Source: Hydrogenophaga sp.
GTDB taxonomy: Bacteria; Pseudomonadota; Gammaproteobacteria; Burkholderiales; Burkholderiaceae_C
Assembly: GCF_018780385.1 (NCBI RefSeq)
Contig: NZ_JADMJO010000048.1
Span: forward strand, 62,001-126,000
Direction: 5' to 3'
Length of the DNA: 64,000 nt
Shown: one piece after another, positions 16,849-25,775 of the stretch
Layout of the letters: the number at the start of each line of letters is the position of its first letter
Position numbering within the stretch: position 1 is the first letter of the stretch
Notes under the pieces: generated by a model
What the model was told of the DNA's origin: nothing
What the model saw: only the letters and a program-made list of their open reading frames with translations
Database searches by the model: none
Translations under genes and position numbers: made by a program

Positions 16849-17906
16849 TGGACCGCTGTATCCCGAAGACTGGGACGTTTACGCGAGCCGGTCCCACTGC
16901 AGTCCTCCCCAGCCCAGATGAGATTGATGAGTCCTACGCAGGCGTGTTGATGCGAATCAATGGTTTCGGAACTGCAGGGGACCTTGAAAACGCGATCGCC
17001 GCTTCAAGCGGTCTAGAAAGCTCGTGCTTGCGAAAAGTCACCATAGTCGAACTGTTGGCGCGAATCTCAGGCATGAGCGTCGAGGAGTTCGTTTGCCGTC
17101 ACACAACTGTTCCTTTGAGGCGAGGTATTACGCCGCACCATGTTTCGACGCCCCATGGATCTGAAGCAAGGCGGGGAATTCTGAGCATGGCGTCTCGGAG
17201 GCAGAACTCAGTAGGCGCCGTGATGTGTCCAGGATGTGTTCGAGCCGAACAAGAAAACCTAGGACGGAGCTATTGGCATCGCGAGCTGCAGATTCCCGGC
17301 ACCATTTGGTGCCATCGGCATCGAGTTCCCTTGCTTGCTTGCAAGCAAGAGGGGGCCTACTTTCGGTCGCCGTCGGAGTTCTTGTCAAAAGGTACCAGCC
17401 AACAGATCGAATGCGATGAAGCCTTTGTGAATTCTCCCGCGTACAAGACATACATTGGGCTATGCGCGGCTTTGATGGAAACAACCCGCCCTTACGATTC
17501 CAAGGCGGTCGGAATCGTCCTGGCGGCCAGATGTCGTGCTCGTAAGGTTCGCCGATCGACGAAATCGCGAGGATGGCTGAACTGGGTGCCAACATTGAGC
17601 GGCCGCGCCCGTGAGCTGTTCCCTGAACAATGGTTGAACTCTATGGTGCCCTCATCCAAAGGGGAAGGACAAATAGCTCAACTTGAGCGAGCTGCTTGGG
17701 GTACCTCCCACAGCCACGTGACCACATATGCAATAGCTTGCGCCATACTGTACGCATCCGCTGACGAAGCAATGGATGACATCTACCTAGGAGTTCGCGA
17801 GCTTGAAGCGCTTGAGGGCAAGTGTAGAGGTTGGGATCGCAGTGTTGTATGCACCGATACCGACAAGAATCGGATGAGGCTACAGGCTATTGTGCAATCG
17901 AACTAG
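16845..17906 (+). CDS. Second TniQ family protein (short form)
   Basis: 353 residues. The start at 16845 has GGAGG 6 bp upstream. The TniQ zinc knuckle is clear: CPGCVRAEQENLGRSYWHRE then TIWCHRHRVPLL. The N-terminal part has EIDESYAGVLMRINGFG, a variant of the LPxE(S/T)xxSxLxR TniQ start. It lacks the long C-terminal DNA-binding region of the first TniQ. Tn7-like elements with two TniQ proteins often use them for alternative targets. Its stop TAG shares the tetranucleotide CTAG at 17903-17906 with the stop of the convergent TnsC gene. Confidence 0.8.
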   Translation: MMDRCIPKTGTFTRAGPTAVLPSPDEIDESYAGVLMRINGFGTAGDLENAIAASSGLESSCLRKVTIVELLARISGMSVEEFVCRHTTVPLRRGITPHHVSTPHGSEARRGILSMASRRQNSVGAVMCPGCVRAEQENLGRSYWHRELQIPGTIWCHRHRVPLLACKQEGAYFRSPSEFLSKGTSQQIECDEAFVNSPAYKTYIGLCAALMETTRPYDSKAVGIVLAARCRARKVRRSTKSRGWLNWVPTLSGRARELFPEQWLNSMVPSSKGEGQIAQLERAAWGTSHSHVTTYAIACAILYASADEAMDDIYLGVRELEALEGKCRGWDRSVVCTDTDKNRMRLQAIVQSN

Positions 17907-19180
17907 CTGGAACTGGCACTGATGTTTCCCCACAGCTCGTCCCAAAATGAGGGGTCACGGCTCATGAGATCTTCGTACTCGCTGAAGCGGCGCGGGTCTT
18001 TGCTGCGGAGTACCGCCACCGCGGGCTTTAGGGGAAGCAAATAGGTCTCTGCAGCTTCGTCAAAATCCTTCAACCGCAACGTGTCTTCCGCCCTTTCAAG
18101 CGAAATTCGGTTGGCCGCAATCCATAGCGCAATGATGATGCGGGGAATGCCCCCAGAAAGATCGAGAACGCGTTGCTCAAGCACATTGTCAACGGCAATC
18201 TTATGCTTCGTGTACTGATACTTGCCCAGCCGAGCAAGAAAGGTGCGACGGTAGGCGGGGTCCTCCACCGTCTCAAAAATATGGAACGGGTGACTCCCGA
18301 AAGAGGTAAGACGCTGAAGCGTGCTCATTCGTTTGCCTAAGGCGCCCATACCGTCTGGAGTGCCCGACAAAATAAAGGGGATGCGCCATTCATTGAGTGA
18401 CGTCAGCAACCACTTTAGAAGTTGATCCTCCACAATACTAAGCTCGACTTCTCCCGCCTCATTCTTGCGGTTGCGGCGTTGCGCCAAGGTGAGCAGTTTG
18501 AAAAAATTCTGTACTTCGTCCAGGTGGAGTACTCCCAAGAAATGACTTGCTGCTACTTGGCGCCATTCGTCTAGTGCCCTGAGTGGATGCTGAATCTTTT
18601 CTTTGGAAATCCAATGATCAAACCGATTTGTATTGGTTAAACGTTGCCATTCCAGCATCAGTGTTCTAGCCAAATCTTCAGCCCTTCCCGACGGTGGAAC
18701 ATTCACTGACATCCAGACCACTTGGGAATGCGGGCTGCGAAATGGAGGGAGAACAGCATGCTCAATTACCTGCGCGGGGTACAACGAGAAGCAGCGACTG
18801 ATGGCTTGAGTCTTTCCAGCACCGGATGGCCCTCTTACCGTGAGTGCTGCGGCGGGTGGGGACCCCCGCTTCTGGAGTCGCGTTTCACCGCTGATGATTC
18901 CAAAGGTGCTGGGGTCAGCGGGATCACGTTGTTGGTAGCCTCTGCGTATCATCAAGTCAATCGACTCAGCAAGACGCTCCCCTTGCAAGAGAGGGGCGTA
19001 AAAATCGAAGAGACGCATCAGATAGTGGATGCGAATATGTCGCGGAGCGTTCTCGAGTCCCTTCGGATAGGGCGGTAACTCGATCAACTTGGCGACCCTC
19101 TGTTCGCGTGAAAGCAGTGGTCCCAGACCAGTGATGAGCACATTACCCGCGTAGGGGTCAAAGAGGTCAGGTTCATGCAT
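17903..19180 (-). CDS. TnsC/TniB-like AAA+ transposition ATPase
   Basis: 425 residues. The start at 19180 (MHEPDLFD) is chosen because it has a purine-rich AGAGGGGCAGCAAG site and gives an 8-bp overlap with TnsB. Walker A is VRGPSGAGKTQA (residues 115-126), Walker B is VLHLDEVQNFF and the sensor-1 region is PFILSGTPDG. TnsC bridges the target selector (TniQ/TnsD) and the TnsA-TnsB transposase and forms ATP-dependent filaments on target DNA. It ends tail-to-tail with the short TniQ. Confidence 0.9.
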   Translation of the reverse strand: MHEPDLFDPYAGNVLITGLGPLLSREQRVAKLIELPPYPKGLENAPRHIRIHYLMRLFDFYAPLLQGERLAESIDLMIRRGYQQRDPADPSTFGIISGETRLQKRGSPPAAALTVRGPSGAGKTQAISRCFSLYPAQVIEHAVLPPFRSPHSQVVWMSVNVPPSGRAEDLARTLMLEWQRLTNTNRFDHWISKEKIQHPLRALDEWRQVAASHFLGVLHLDEVQNFFKLLTLAQRRNRKNEAGEVELSIVEDQLLKWLLTSLNEWRIPFILSGTPDGMGALGKRMSTLQRLTSFGSHPFHIFETVEDPAYRRTFLARLGKYQYTKHKIAVDNVLEQRVLDLSGGIPRIIIALWIAANRISLERAEDTLRLKDFDEAAETYLLPLKPAVAVLRSKDPRRFSEYEDLMSRDPSFWDELWGNISASSS

Positions 19181-21425
19181 CTTGCTGCCCCTCTGCCTCT
19201 TGAAACAACGCATCCATGAGGGCTTGATAATTGGCAGCCGAGTCTTCATGTATACCGCGTGCGCTGGGTTCGTTGGGAGCTTCCTCGGGCCGTTCGCTAG
19301 GACTTTCCATTCTGCGGGCCTCTGACATCGTGGGCTTCTTTCCCGATGGTTTTGCGGATTCTCGACGCACCTCATCGAGAGCTCTGTCAACCAGTTCTTG
19401 CTGCCGCCTTTGGATATCGAGGCGAATCATCATGTTGGCGTGATCCACGTCAGGTTTCCGGATTGCCGCGCTTGCCACCGTGTCCATGTACTCGTAGAAC
19501 GTTGCTTCAGCGCTTACCTTGGTTTGATCACTCAGCCGCAGTTCCATCATCCCGGACCCTCCGACGTTGGGTGTCCAGATTCGTGACATGGATCCCTCGT
19601 AGTGATTGATGTTGATATCACTTCCACCAAAGTTTCGCGCGATGCTCGTCCATTGCTGCTCACGGACCTCCTCGGAGGAATAATCACATCCCAAGAAGCG
19701 AACCGAGTTCCGCCCGATTCGTGCCTTCGTACTGGGCAGCAGTGACGTGATGAGATCGGATTCGCTGATGTGTTGACGAAAGCCAATTCCCATCTGGTGT
19801 CCCCACGACCAAAGGCCCGCAGGACTTGGGTGTACCCCAACCACTTCCATGTGCGCGTCGATACGATGACGGCGATCGGCTGTCAGGTTGTATTCGGCGA
19901 ACAGAAAGTGAAGCCAATTGACGTACTCGCGCATGGTCAGCACGCTGTCGTTTGGGTCCACGCGTCGAAGTTCGAGCTCCTTTCTCCTGAAGTCCATGGC
20001 TCCTGGGATGAAGAGAAACTGGGCGTCTTTTGCGATCCGGTGAAGAACCTCCACGATCCCCTTCATATCGCCGCGATACGGAGGTGCATAACTCGTCATC
20101 GGGATGACCTTGAGCGCTGTTTGACGGTGAAGCGTTGACAAGTACTCTCCACGGTCACACATGAGGCAAAAGGCCATGGTGGGGGCCGGTGACAGCGTCA
20201 CCATGGGCTGATAGCCCCAAAGCTCACCTAGCAGCAAGGGGTCAGCGGTTGCGTTGAATAAACTTACCTTGGCGGTGTTCCAGCTGGGGCCAGTCAGGCA
20301 AACATAAAAGCCCACGACAGCGGTCGACCAAACGTCCACGATCACATACACGATGGGTCTGCCAATTACCCAAGATCGATCAATGGACGAACGTAGATAG
20401 ATGTCTCCGACCGTGCTGTCAATTGCCCAGGTGTGCCCTGGTCCCGCCACCCCCTCCCAGTTCCGAGCGCTCAGGCCACGAAGGGTACTTCCGAAGTGAC
20501 GTTTCGTGGTCTTCTCAATGAGAAGGTCCAGCCTCGATTTGTCCTTGGTCAGTATGTTGAAGATCTGTTTGTTGTTCGGATACTCTCCAAGTGCGGGGGT
20601 GACGAGAACGATTTTTCCATTCTCTTCTTTGCCAACCGAAACGAATGCACTCTTAACAATCTGATCGCACCGACTAGGCCACGAAGGCTTCGGAGTCGAA
20701 ATACGACTGTCGGCTGCTAGGACTGCTGCAATCCAAGCAGACGACACACCGGGCTGCTTGGAGTCTTTGATGACCCCGTGCGCCCTTGCAAGGCGTTGTT
20801 CCAACGTCTTTCTGCCCGCCTTCAAGCGTCCCCCAGGGTCCACAGGCCGAGCAACGCCTTTCGCGCCACATTGCTCATGTGATGGCTTGAGACTCACTGC
20901 GCTTATGCCGAACTTGCACAGCAGTGACCACAGCTTGTATACCGTCGACTTTGTCCAGCCAGAGCGCTGACGAGTTTCCTTCACGAGTCCACCGAGCCCC
21001 TTGTGCACGACGATGCCCTCGTGAAGTTTCTGAAGATCAAGAAAGTCCTGCATCCCATCTGCCCGTTGGGCGAGAAGTTTTTTGCCCAAGTCAGAGTGCG
21101 GAGGGGTGTAGGCGCTGGAAGGGCGCTCAATCTTCAAAGCATGGAGAAGCTTGTCTTCCTCCAACTTTCGGAGTTCGGCACGGTTAATCCAGACTAATTT
21201 CCCTACTAGGGGGGCAGGCGGCTTCTTCCGAGGTCGTTTAGTTGAAAGAGCTTTGGGCCGTCCACCGGAACCCTTCTTGGAGGAATCCTCCGGTTGAATC
21301 AGCACTGCGACAGTTGTGTCAGAAGGAATGTCATCGAAGATGACACGGTAGATGCCCGGTCTGTGGTGCATTTTGGAGCCTACTTCCGGCAGAAGACGGA
21401 ACGTTGAGTTCGGAATCAGATCCAT
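19173..21425 (-). CDS. TnsB-like DDE transposase
   Basis: 750 residues. N-terminal DNA-binding helix-turn-helix segments (GWTKSTVYKLWSLLCKFG) precede the RNase H-like rve core: D336 in TWAIDSTVGD, D424 in MCDRGEYLS and E459 in DMKGIVEVLHR form the DDE triad. A C-terminal Mu/TnsB barrel and a Ser/Glu-rich tail that would contact TnsC follow. TnsB binds the transposon ends and joins 3' ends to target DNA. The start overlaps the TnsA stop by 10 bp, giving a tnsA-tnsB-tnsC operon. Confidence 0.93.
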   Translation of the reverse strand: MDLIPNSTFRLLPEVGSKMHHRPGIYRVIFDDIPSDTTVAVLIQPEDSSKKGSGGRPKALSTKRPRKKPPAPLVGKLVWINRAELRKLEEDKLLHALKIERPSSAYTPPHSDLGKKLLAQRADGMQDFLDLQKLHEGIVVHKGLGGLVKETRQRSGWTKSTVYKLWSLLCKFGISAVSLKPSHEQCGAKGVARPVDPGGRLKAGRKTLEQRLARAHGVIKDSKQPGVSSAWIAAVLAADSRISTPKPSWPSRCDQIVKSAFVSVGKEENGKIVLVTPALGEYPNNKQIFNILTKDKSRLDLLIEKTTKRHFGSTLRGLSARNWEGVAGPGHTWAIDSTVGDIYLRSSIDRSWVIGRPIVYVIVDVWSTAVVGFYVCLTGPSWNTAKVSLFNATADPLLLGELWGYQPMVTLSPAPTMAFCLMCDRGEYLSTLHRQTALKVIPMTSYAPPYRGDMKGIVEVLHRIAKDAQFLFIPGAMDFRRKELELRRVDPNDSVLTMREYVNWLHFLFAEYNLTADRRHRIDAHMEVVGVHPSPAGLWSWGHQMGIGFRQHISESDLITSLLPSTKARIGRNSVRFLGCDYSSEEVREQQWTSIARNFGGSDININHYEGSMSRIWTPNVGGSGMMELRLSDQTKVSAEATFYEYMDTVASAAIRKPDVDHANMMIRLDIQRRQQELVDRALDEVRRESAKPSGKKPTMSEARRMESPSERPEEAPNEPSARGIHEDSAANYQALMDALFQEAEGQQDA

Positions 21426-22333
21426 GCAGACCTCCCTGCAGCCACTGGGTTCTGTTGCCAGAACTCAACCTCATCTGTGTACTGAAAAGGAAGATGTGGT
21501 CGCCACCCCCTGCTCAATCGCACGAGCAGTGCCCCGGACCAAATGGATTGCCACAGTGCGCACTGCGCGCTTTCCAGAGAGCCGAGTTCATCTGAGATGG
21601 ATTCCAGCAGATCGCACAAAGACCCGGAGGGACTCTCCCGTGCCAGTCTCACCGCAATATCTAGATGCATTTTTGGGGCGGCTGGTGCAAGGGCCCAGCA
21701 AGCAGACCGAGCCAAGGTCAAGCCGACCGCCTTCTCGTACTGGTCCTGAGTGATCAACAGCCAATCGATAGATCGAGACGACCAGTACTCGCGCTCGATC
21801 CTCATCAGGTCAAGGTCCCGTTCCTTCAGGCTATCAACACTGGGCTTGATGGATACAGCCAAGAATTTCAACGGCTGTTTATCGCCCTTCATAGCTACAA
21901 GAAAATCTGTAGTCATGGTCCAAAGCACCGTGCTTACAGGGGCTCGCCTGTCTGTCACTTTCCCTTTACACAGGGGATGTGAGATGTTCAGCTGATCTGC
22001 AACTGCGACGGTTCCTGGGTAGAGCGCTTGGTCTGCATGGAACAAGTACGCGCAGGCGGGATGTCGGGAGGCGTCATGGTCCAAGGGAAACTGTTCCAAA
22101 ACATCTTCCACGTCTGGAAGCATCAGGATGAATGCCTGCGCCTTGAATTCCCCGTCGGAGAGGAGGTCACGAAGCCGTCCTCGAAAACGGAGTAGGTGAC
22201 TTCGTCCACTGCTGGCAGGGTCCCCGCGGGACACCTTGTGCCAGGCAATGTAGTCTTCATAAATTCCTTGACCGCGGTTCTCCCGCATGAAGCGTTCGAG
22301 CACGGTAGGTGTGAATCTTTTTTGAGTGCGCAC
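21416..22333 (-). CDS. TnsA-like endonuclease
   Basis: 305 residues, GTG start at 22333 just after a GGGGGA sequence. A restriction-endonuclease-like core is visible: E62 (LLSDGEFKAQAF), D143 (TMTTDFLVAM) and K163 (FLAVSIKPS) fit the E-D-K catalytic triad of Tn7 TnsA. The C-terminal half has a helical region likely to contact TnsC. TnsA cuts 5' ends of the transposon, allowing cut-and-paste transposition with TnsB. Confidence 0.87.
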   Translation of the reverse strand: MRTQKRFTPTVLERFMRENRGQGIYEDYIAWHKVSRGDPASSGRSHLLRFRGRLRDLLSDGEFKAQAFILMLPDVEDVLEQFPLDHDASRHPACAYLFHADQALYPGTVAVADQLNISHPLCKGKVTDRRAPVSTVLWTMTTDFLVAMKGDKQPLKFLAVSIKPSVDSLKERDLDLMRIEREYWSSRSIDWLLITQDQYEKAVGLTLARSACWALAPAAPKMHLDIAVRLARESPSGSLCDLLESISDELGSLESAQCALWQSIWSGALLVRLSRGWRPHLPFQYTDEVEFWQQNPVAAGRSAWI

Positions 22334-22387
22334 AATTCCCCCAGGCTTGGCTGACTGCCAGGCTAGTTTTCAAAAGAAAACAGGGGA

Positions 22388-22416
22388 TTGACGCTCCCAA
22401 AGCGAGGGCGTAGACT
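22388..22416 (+). promoter_or_regulatory. Sigma-70 promoter of small RNA candidate 2
   Basis: TTGACG (22388-22393) and TAGACT (22411-22416) separated by 17 bp. Expected start near 22423. It is divergent from tnsA. Confidence 0.65.
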
Positions 22417-22422
22417 TAAGTC

Positions 22423-22508
22423 GCGATAGAAAGTCTGGGCAGTCGATCCCCCAGCAATGTGGTTCTGAGAACGGCGGTGCGTTGGTAGCACACCGCCGTT
22501 TTCTTTTG
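22423..22508 (+). ncRNA. Small RNA candidate 2, about 86 nt, divergent from tnsA
   Basis: A near-consensus promoter and a perfect 10-bp terminator stem bracket a stretch with no useful reading frame. The RNA could form a first hairpin (CTGGG / CCCAG around 22436-22453), then an AAUGUGGUUCUGAG single-stranded part, then the terminator. It sits in the outer part of the Tn7-like element, next to tnsA. It could regulate tnsABC expression or be unrelated cargo. The same arrangement (divergent small RNA beside a leftward operon) occurs at 12284-12356. Confidence 0.55.
22470..22508 (+). terminator. Rho-independent terminator (+ strand)
   Basis: AACGGCGGTG (22470-22479) pairs perfectly with CACCGCCGTT (22491-22500), followed by TTCTTTT. 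Confidence 0.8.
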
Positions 22509-22968
22509 TGTGTCGTTTCTCCTTTTGTTGGTTGATACGGGTCGAGGTGAACGTCCGTGTGGGTCTGGCGGTCAACGTGTCTCAGTTTCAACGACCTGGG
22601 ACAGGCTGCGCTCTGAACCTCAGGCCCGAAGAGATGAGAGAAGTACTGGTCGTTCGCACGCTAGAGTAGCCACCATTTTTGGTGCTTGCAAGTAGTTTTG
22701 CATCTGGCAAAGCCGTGGGAAGAGATGGGTCAAGTTTGAGTTTTGTATTCTCTTTAGTATGAGATATCTCATTCACAGGAGCATGAAGGATCGGGTGACA
22801 GAAGAATGGGTCGCCACACGTTGCAATCTCACCCTTCATCCACTGAGCACGCGCTTGTAGTAGGTGAGATCGGAACGTCGCTCTCCTTTTCCCTCTAGGC
22901 AAAGACCGGGCTTTTGCGTGAGGCAGGGTGGGCTTGACACTTCAACTACACAAAGGAAAGCATCTGCA
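22509..22968. other. Intergenic stretch with a 14-bp palindrome
   Basis: No convincing gene. It contains a perfect 14-bp palindrome at 22759-22772 and the leader of the HTH gene. No GTTTTCGAC-type transposon-end repeat is present here, which argues against the right end lying directly outside tnsA. Confidence 0.5.
22759..22772. promoter_or_regulatory. Perfect 14-bp palindrome ATGAGATATCTCAT
   Basis: Perfectly self-complementary. It lies about 200 bp upstream of the HTH gene at 22969, which is a candidate binder. Confidence 0.4.
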
Positions 22969-23409
22969 ATGGGTACGTTCGACACATTCATCAAGAAAGA
23001 GATGTCTCGAGTAGCGCGAAAGGAGATACGCGCGGAGCTCGCGTCGCTTCAGCGGGTTGCCAAGTCCCACAGATCGGAGATCGCAGAACTCCGGCAAAAA
23101 ATCAAGACCTTAGAAGCCTTGCAAAATTCGGGTGTGCGCCACTCGGCGCAGAGCCTGAAAGTCCCCTTGAACCCCAGAGAGTCGGTTGCCTCTTCGAGTG
23201 CTGGCTTGTTTGATGCGACCGCCTTCGCTGAGCACCGCAAGCATCTAGGGTTGACTCAAGCTCAGATGGCGAAGGTGCTTGAAGCCTCTGCACTTTCCAT
23301 CTACAAGTGGGAAAGTGGAAGAGTGTATCCAAGGGCGGCGCAACTTGAAAAGATCAGAGCCTTGCGGAAACTGGGCAAGCGGGCGGTGCTTGCGAAACTT
23401 GCCCAGTAA
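22969..23409 (+). CDS. Coiled-coil plus XRE-type helix-turn-helix protein
   Basis: 146 residues from the ATG at 22969, with AAAGGAAAG just upstream; the longer frame from 22864 is not favoured. Residues 1-55 are a basic/acidic heptad-like coiled coil (KEMSRVARKEIRAELASLQRV, then SEIAELRQKIKTLEAL). Residues 82-125 are an XRE helix-turn-helix (LGLTQAQMAKVLEASALSIYKWESGRVYP). It is probably a DNA-binding regulator, inside the Tn7-like element between tnsA and the right end. It is convergent with the AAA+ gene and may regulate it or the transposase genes. Confidence 0.75.
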   Translation: MGTFDTFIKKEMSRVARKEIRAELASLQRVAKSHRSEIAELRQKIKTLEALQNSGVRHSAQSLKVPLNPRESVASSSAGLFDATAFAEHRKHLGLTQAQMAKVLEASALSIYKWESGRVYPRAAQLEKIRALRKLGKRAVLAKLAQ

Positions 23410-23550
23410 CGGCGCTTCACCTGACGGGGCCAGAGGTGTTGCTATGGCCTTGTGTCAGGCGGATTTCAACAGGTGTGGCGTGCCTCCATGTAGTTTGCTA
23501 TCCAGGGACCTCGCGGCGCCTCGATAGCAATAAATGTCCCGAGGTGGACC

Positions 23551-25302
23551 TCAGTGCTGCCGATCAGTTTGCAAGTGATTCTTAGCCCATTCCGCGAGGT
23601 ACCAGGTCAGCCACACTTTGAGGTCGCGCATGTTGGGCACGTCGACCTCAACAGGAGGCACCACTGCATCGAACACGTCCTTCGGCAGTTCCCAGTCCTT
23701 GGCGATGTCTTGCAATGCAAACGGAATGACGCCACGGATGTCCTCGGGTGTCGGACGCCCGAAGTCCAGTACCGTGAGCCGCGAGAGCAGCGGCGTGGAA
23801 AGCCCGGCCAGCGAGTTGGCGGTTGCGATGAAGACCAGGCGTGACAGGTCGCACTCGGTCTGCAGGAACGAATCGAACCAGCTGCGCGCGTTCTCCGGCT
23901 CCAGCAAGCCCAAGAGGAAATTGCCGGCCGACGGCATGTCGCTCTTTCCCGTGACGAACTTCTCAATCTCATCGAGCAAAACCAGGCTGGATGCCGACCT
24001 GCTGTTCAGCAACGGCTCCAGCAACACGGAGGGCTGACCGGAAGCCCAGCCCCGCGAAGTTCCGGTGAGTGCGCGAATGTCGGAAATGCCCGCAAAGCCG
24101 ATCGCTCGAAAGCCCAGGGCCATCTCTTCGGCAAATCGCCGGGCGAAACGCGTCTTGCCGATGCCGGGAGGTCCGAGCAGGAGCACGGGGCGCAAATGAA
24201 ACACCAGTGAGCCAAAGCTTCGCCGCGTGATCAGCTCGCTGAAGATGATGTGGATGGCAATTCGTGCCCAGGGGAATTCGCGCACCAGCCGTGACAGGCT
24301 CTCCTGGAGTTGGGCGACCGATGGCATGAGGGCCACCGGCAGAGGCGACTGCAGCGGCTTGAAGCGCTCAAGCGTCTGCCGATCATTGGCATCGCCGGCT
24401 GGGGGAATCGGACCCTGGACCACGGTCAAGACCGGTGCCTTGGGACCCGAGCTGTCGGTTGCCGTCTTGAAGCACAAGTCGGAGCCTTCTGGGTCCCGCA
24501 CGAGCTCCTCGCGCTTTGGTGCAGCAGGGGCGGGTGTGAAAGCATCTTCAATTTGACCAAGCACCACATCGTGCATGCCGCGTTCTAGCGATTCTCGGCG
24601 TGAAGGCAACTGCGCGGCCCGGTCTGTGCGGGTCAGCACCAAGGAGAGCGCGGTCCAGACAATGTAGCCCTCCGCTTCCATGAACCTACGGCGCTGGATC
24701 AATGACCACTCCCCGTTGGGGTGAAGTCCGTGCTGCACGTACATGAACAGCAGATCGGCCGCCTTGAAACAAGCCGAGGTCCCCAGTGTCACCCCTTCTG
24801 TCCAGGGGTACATCTCGACGAACTCCGAGAACCGCTTCATGCACCAGGCGAAGGGGGCGCCCAGTGTCTCGCCAATGGGAAGCGTTCGTTGACCCTGCAC
24901 CAGCTTGAACGCTCGCTGCTCCGATCCTGTCTCGCGTCGTCTTTCAATGCGAATCCCGTTTGCCGTGAGGTAGGCGGTGGCGAAAGCGTGCATCCTCTCG
25001 ACTGACCAGGGTGTGCGTTCATGAAGCAGGAAGAAATCCGTCAGGAGGGTCTCCCTTCCCACATCAAAAGAGTTGTCGTGGAGCCATCGGCCCACGTACC
25101 GAATCGATGCGTGACGCAGCGTCTCGTTGGTGTCCTGGTCCAAAGACTTCAAGACAAATTTTTCCAGCTCCAGCAGGCGCGGGTCCGCACCCAGCGGGTA
25201 CGGCATGGCCTGGAAGAGGGGGTGCCGGAGCTTGAACTCGGCTTCGGGGAACAGGGCTTGGGCCCTGGAGGGAATGGCGGATTCCGGACGTGCTGTTTCC
25301 AT
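23551..25302 (-). CDS. Large AAA+ ATPase, Lon-like ATPase core without a protease domain
   Basis: 583 residues. The start at 25302 has GGAG 6 bp upstream. Residues 1-260 match no family I recognise (Trp- and Arg-rich, helical). The C-terminal AAA+ module has Walker A LLGPPGIGKTRFARRF (375-390), a substrate-loop region GFAGISDIRALTGTSRGWASGQP that resembles Lon, Walker B LVLLDEIEK (440-448), sensor 1 FIATAN and an Arg-finger region LLSR. No Lon-type Ser-Lys protease domain follows. It lies between tnsA and the right end. It could be a transposition accessory factor or a defence ATPase carried by the element. Confidence 0.75.
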   Translation of the reverse strand: METARPESAIPSRAQALFPEAEFKLRHPLFQAMPYPLGADPRLLELEKFVLKSLDQDTNETLRHASIRYVGRWLHDNSFDVGRETLLTDFFLLHERTPWSVERMHAFATAYLTANGIRIERRRETGSEQRAFKLVQGQRTLPIGETLGAPFAWCMKRFSEFVEMYPWTEGVTLGTSACFKAADLLFMYVQHGLHPNGEWSLIQRRRFMEAEGYIVWTALSLVLTRTDRAAQLPSRRESLERGMHDVVLGQIEDAFTPAPAAPKREELVRDPEGSDLCFKTATDSSGPKAPVLTVVQGPIPPAGDANDRQTLERFKPLQSPLPVALMPSVAQLQESLSRLVREFPWARIAIHIIFSELITRRSFGSLVFHLRPVLLLGPPGIGKTRFARRFAEEMALGFRAIGFAGISDIRALTGTSRGWASGQPSVLLEPLLNSRSASSLVLLDEIEKFVTGKSDMPSAGNFLLGLLEPENARSWFDSFLQTECDLSRLVFIATANSLAGLSTPLLSRLTVLDFGRPTPEDIRGVIPFALQDIAKDWELPKDVFDAVVPPVEVDVPNMRDLKVWLTWYLAEWAKNHLQTDRQH

Positions 25303-25775
25303 GCTGCTCTCCACAAGAACGTTGCGGTTCAAGCTGCGCAGCAGCCTTCGGAGAGCAACCAAAAGGGCGGGGAATCGAGGTGATTCCCACCCGCTTAGAC
25401 GAACGTTACTGCGGCCTTTCAAGGCTTGCAACCCCTCCGCACAAATGTGCTGCAAAGGGGATATATGGCGTACAGAAAATGCGCTTCGAGTTATTCCTCA
25501 AGGGGCACGTTTTCATAGGAGAAGGCGAGAGCGTAGACCGCTTGTCGGAGGGCCAGTTTCTGTACCTTTTCTGAGCGCGGGATACAAGGCAAGCGGTCGG
25601 GGCGCGGGAATTCAATGACCCTACTTCAACGATTCCCCATGTATGGTCAACGACGTGCTCTCTGGAACATGCCCCGCCATCTGGGCGCTCCGTCACATCG
25701 CGGGGGACATGTAAGCATAGGCCCATGTGTGAATAACCATGAAAACTGAAGAGTCTCCAGGAACCGCGGAGACAG
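25303..25775. other. Non-coding stretch before the transposon right end
   Basis: No supported gene. One long leftward frame in this stretch has no recognisable domain and is rejected. The stretch carries the upstream region of the AAA+ gene and leads into the repeated end motif. Confidence 0.5.
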
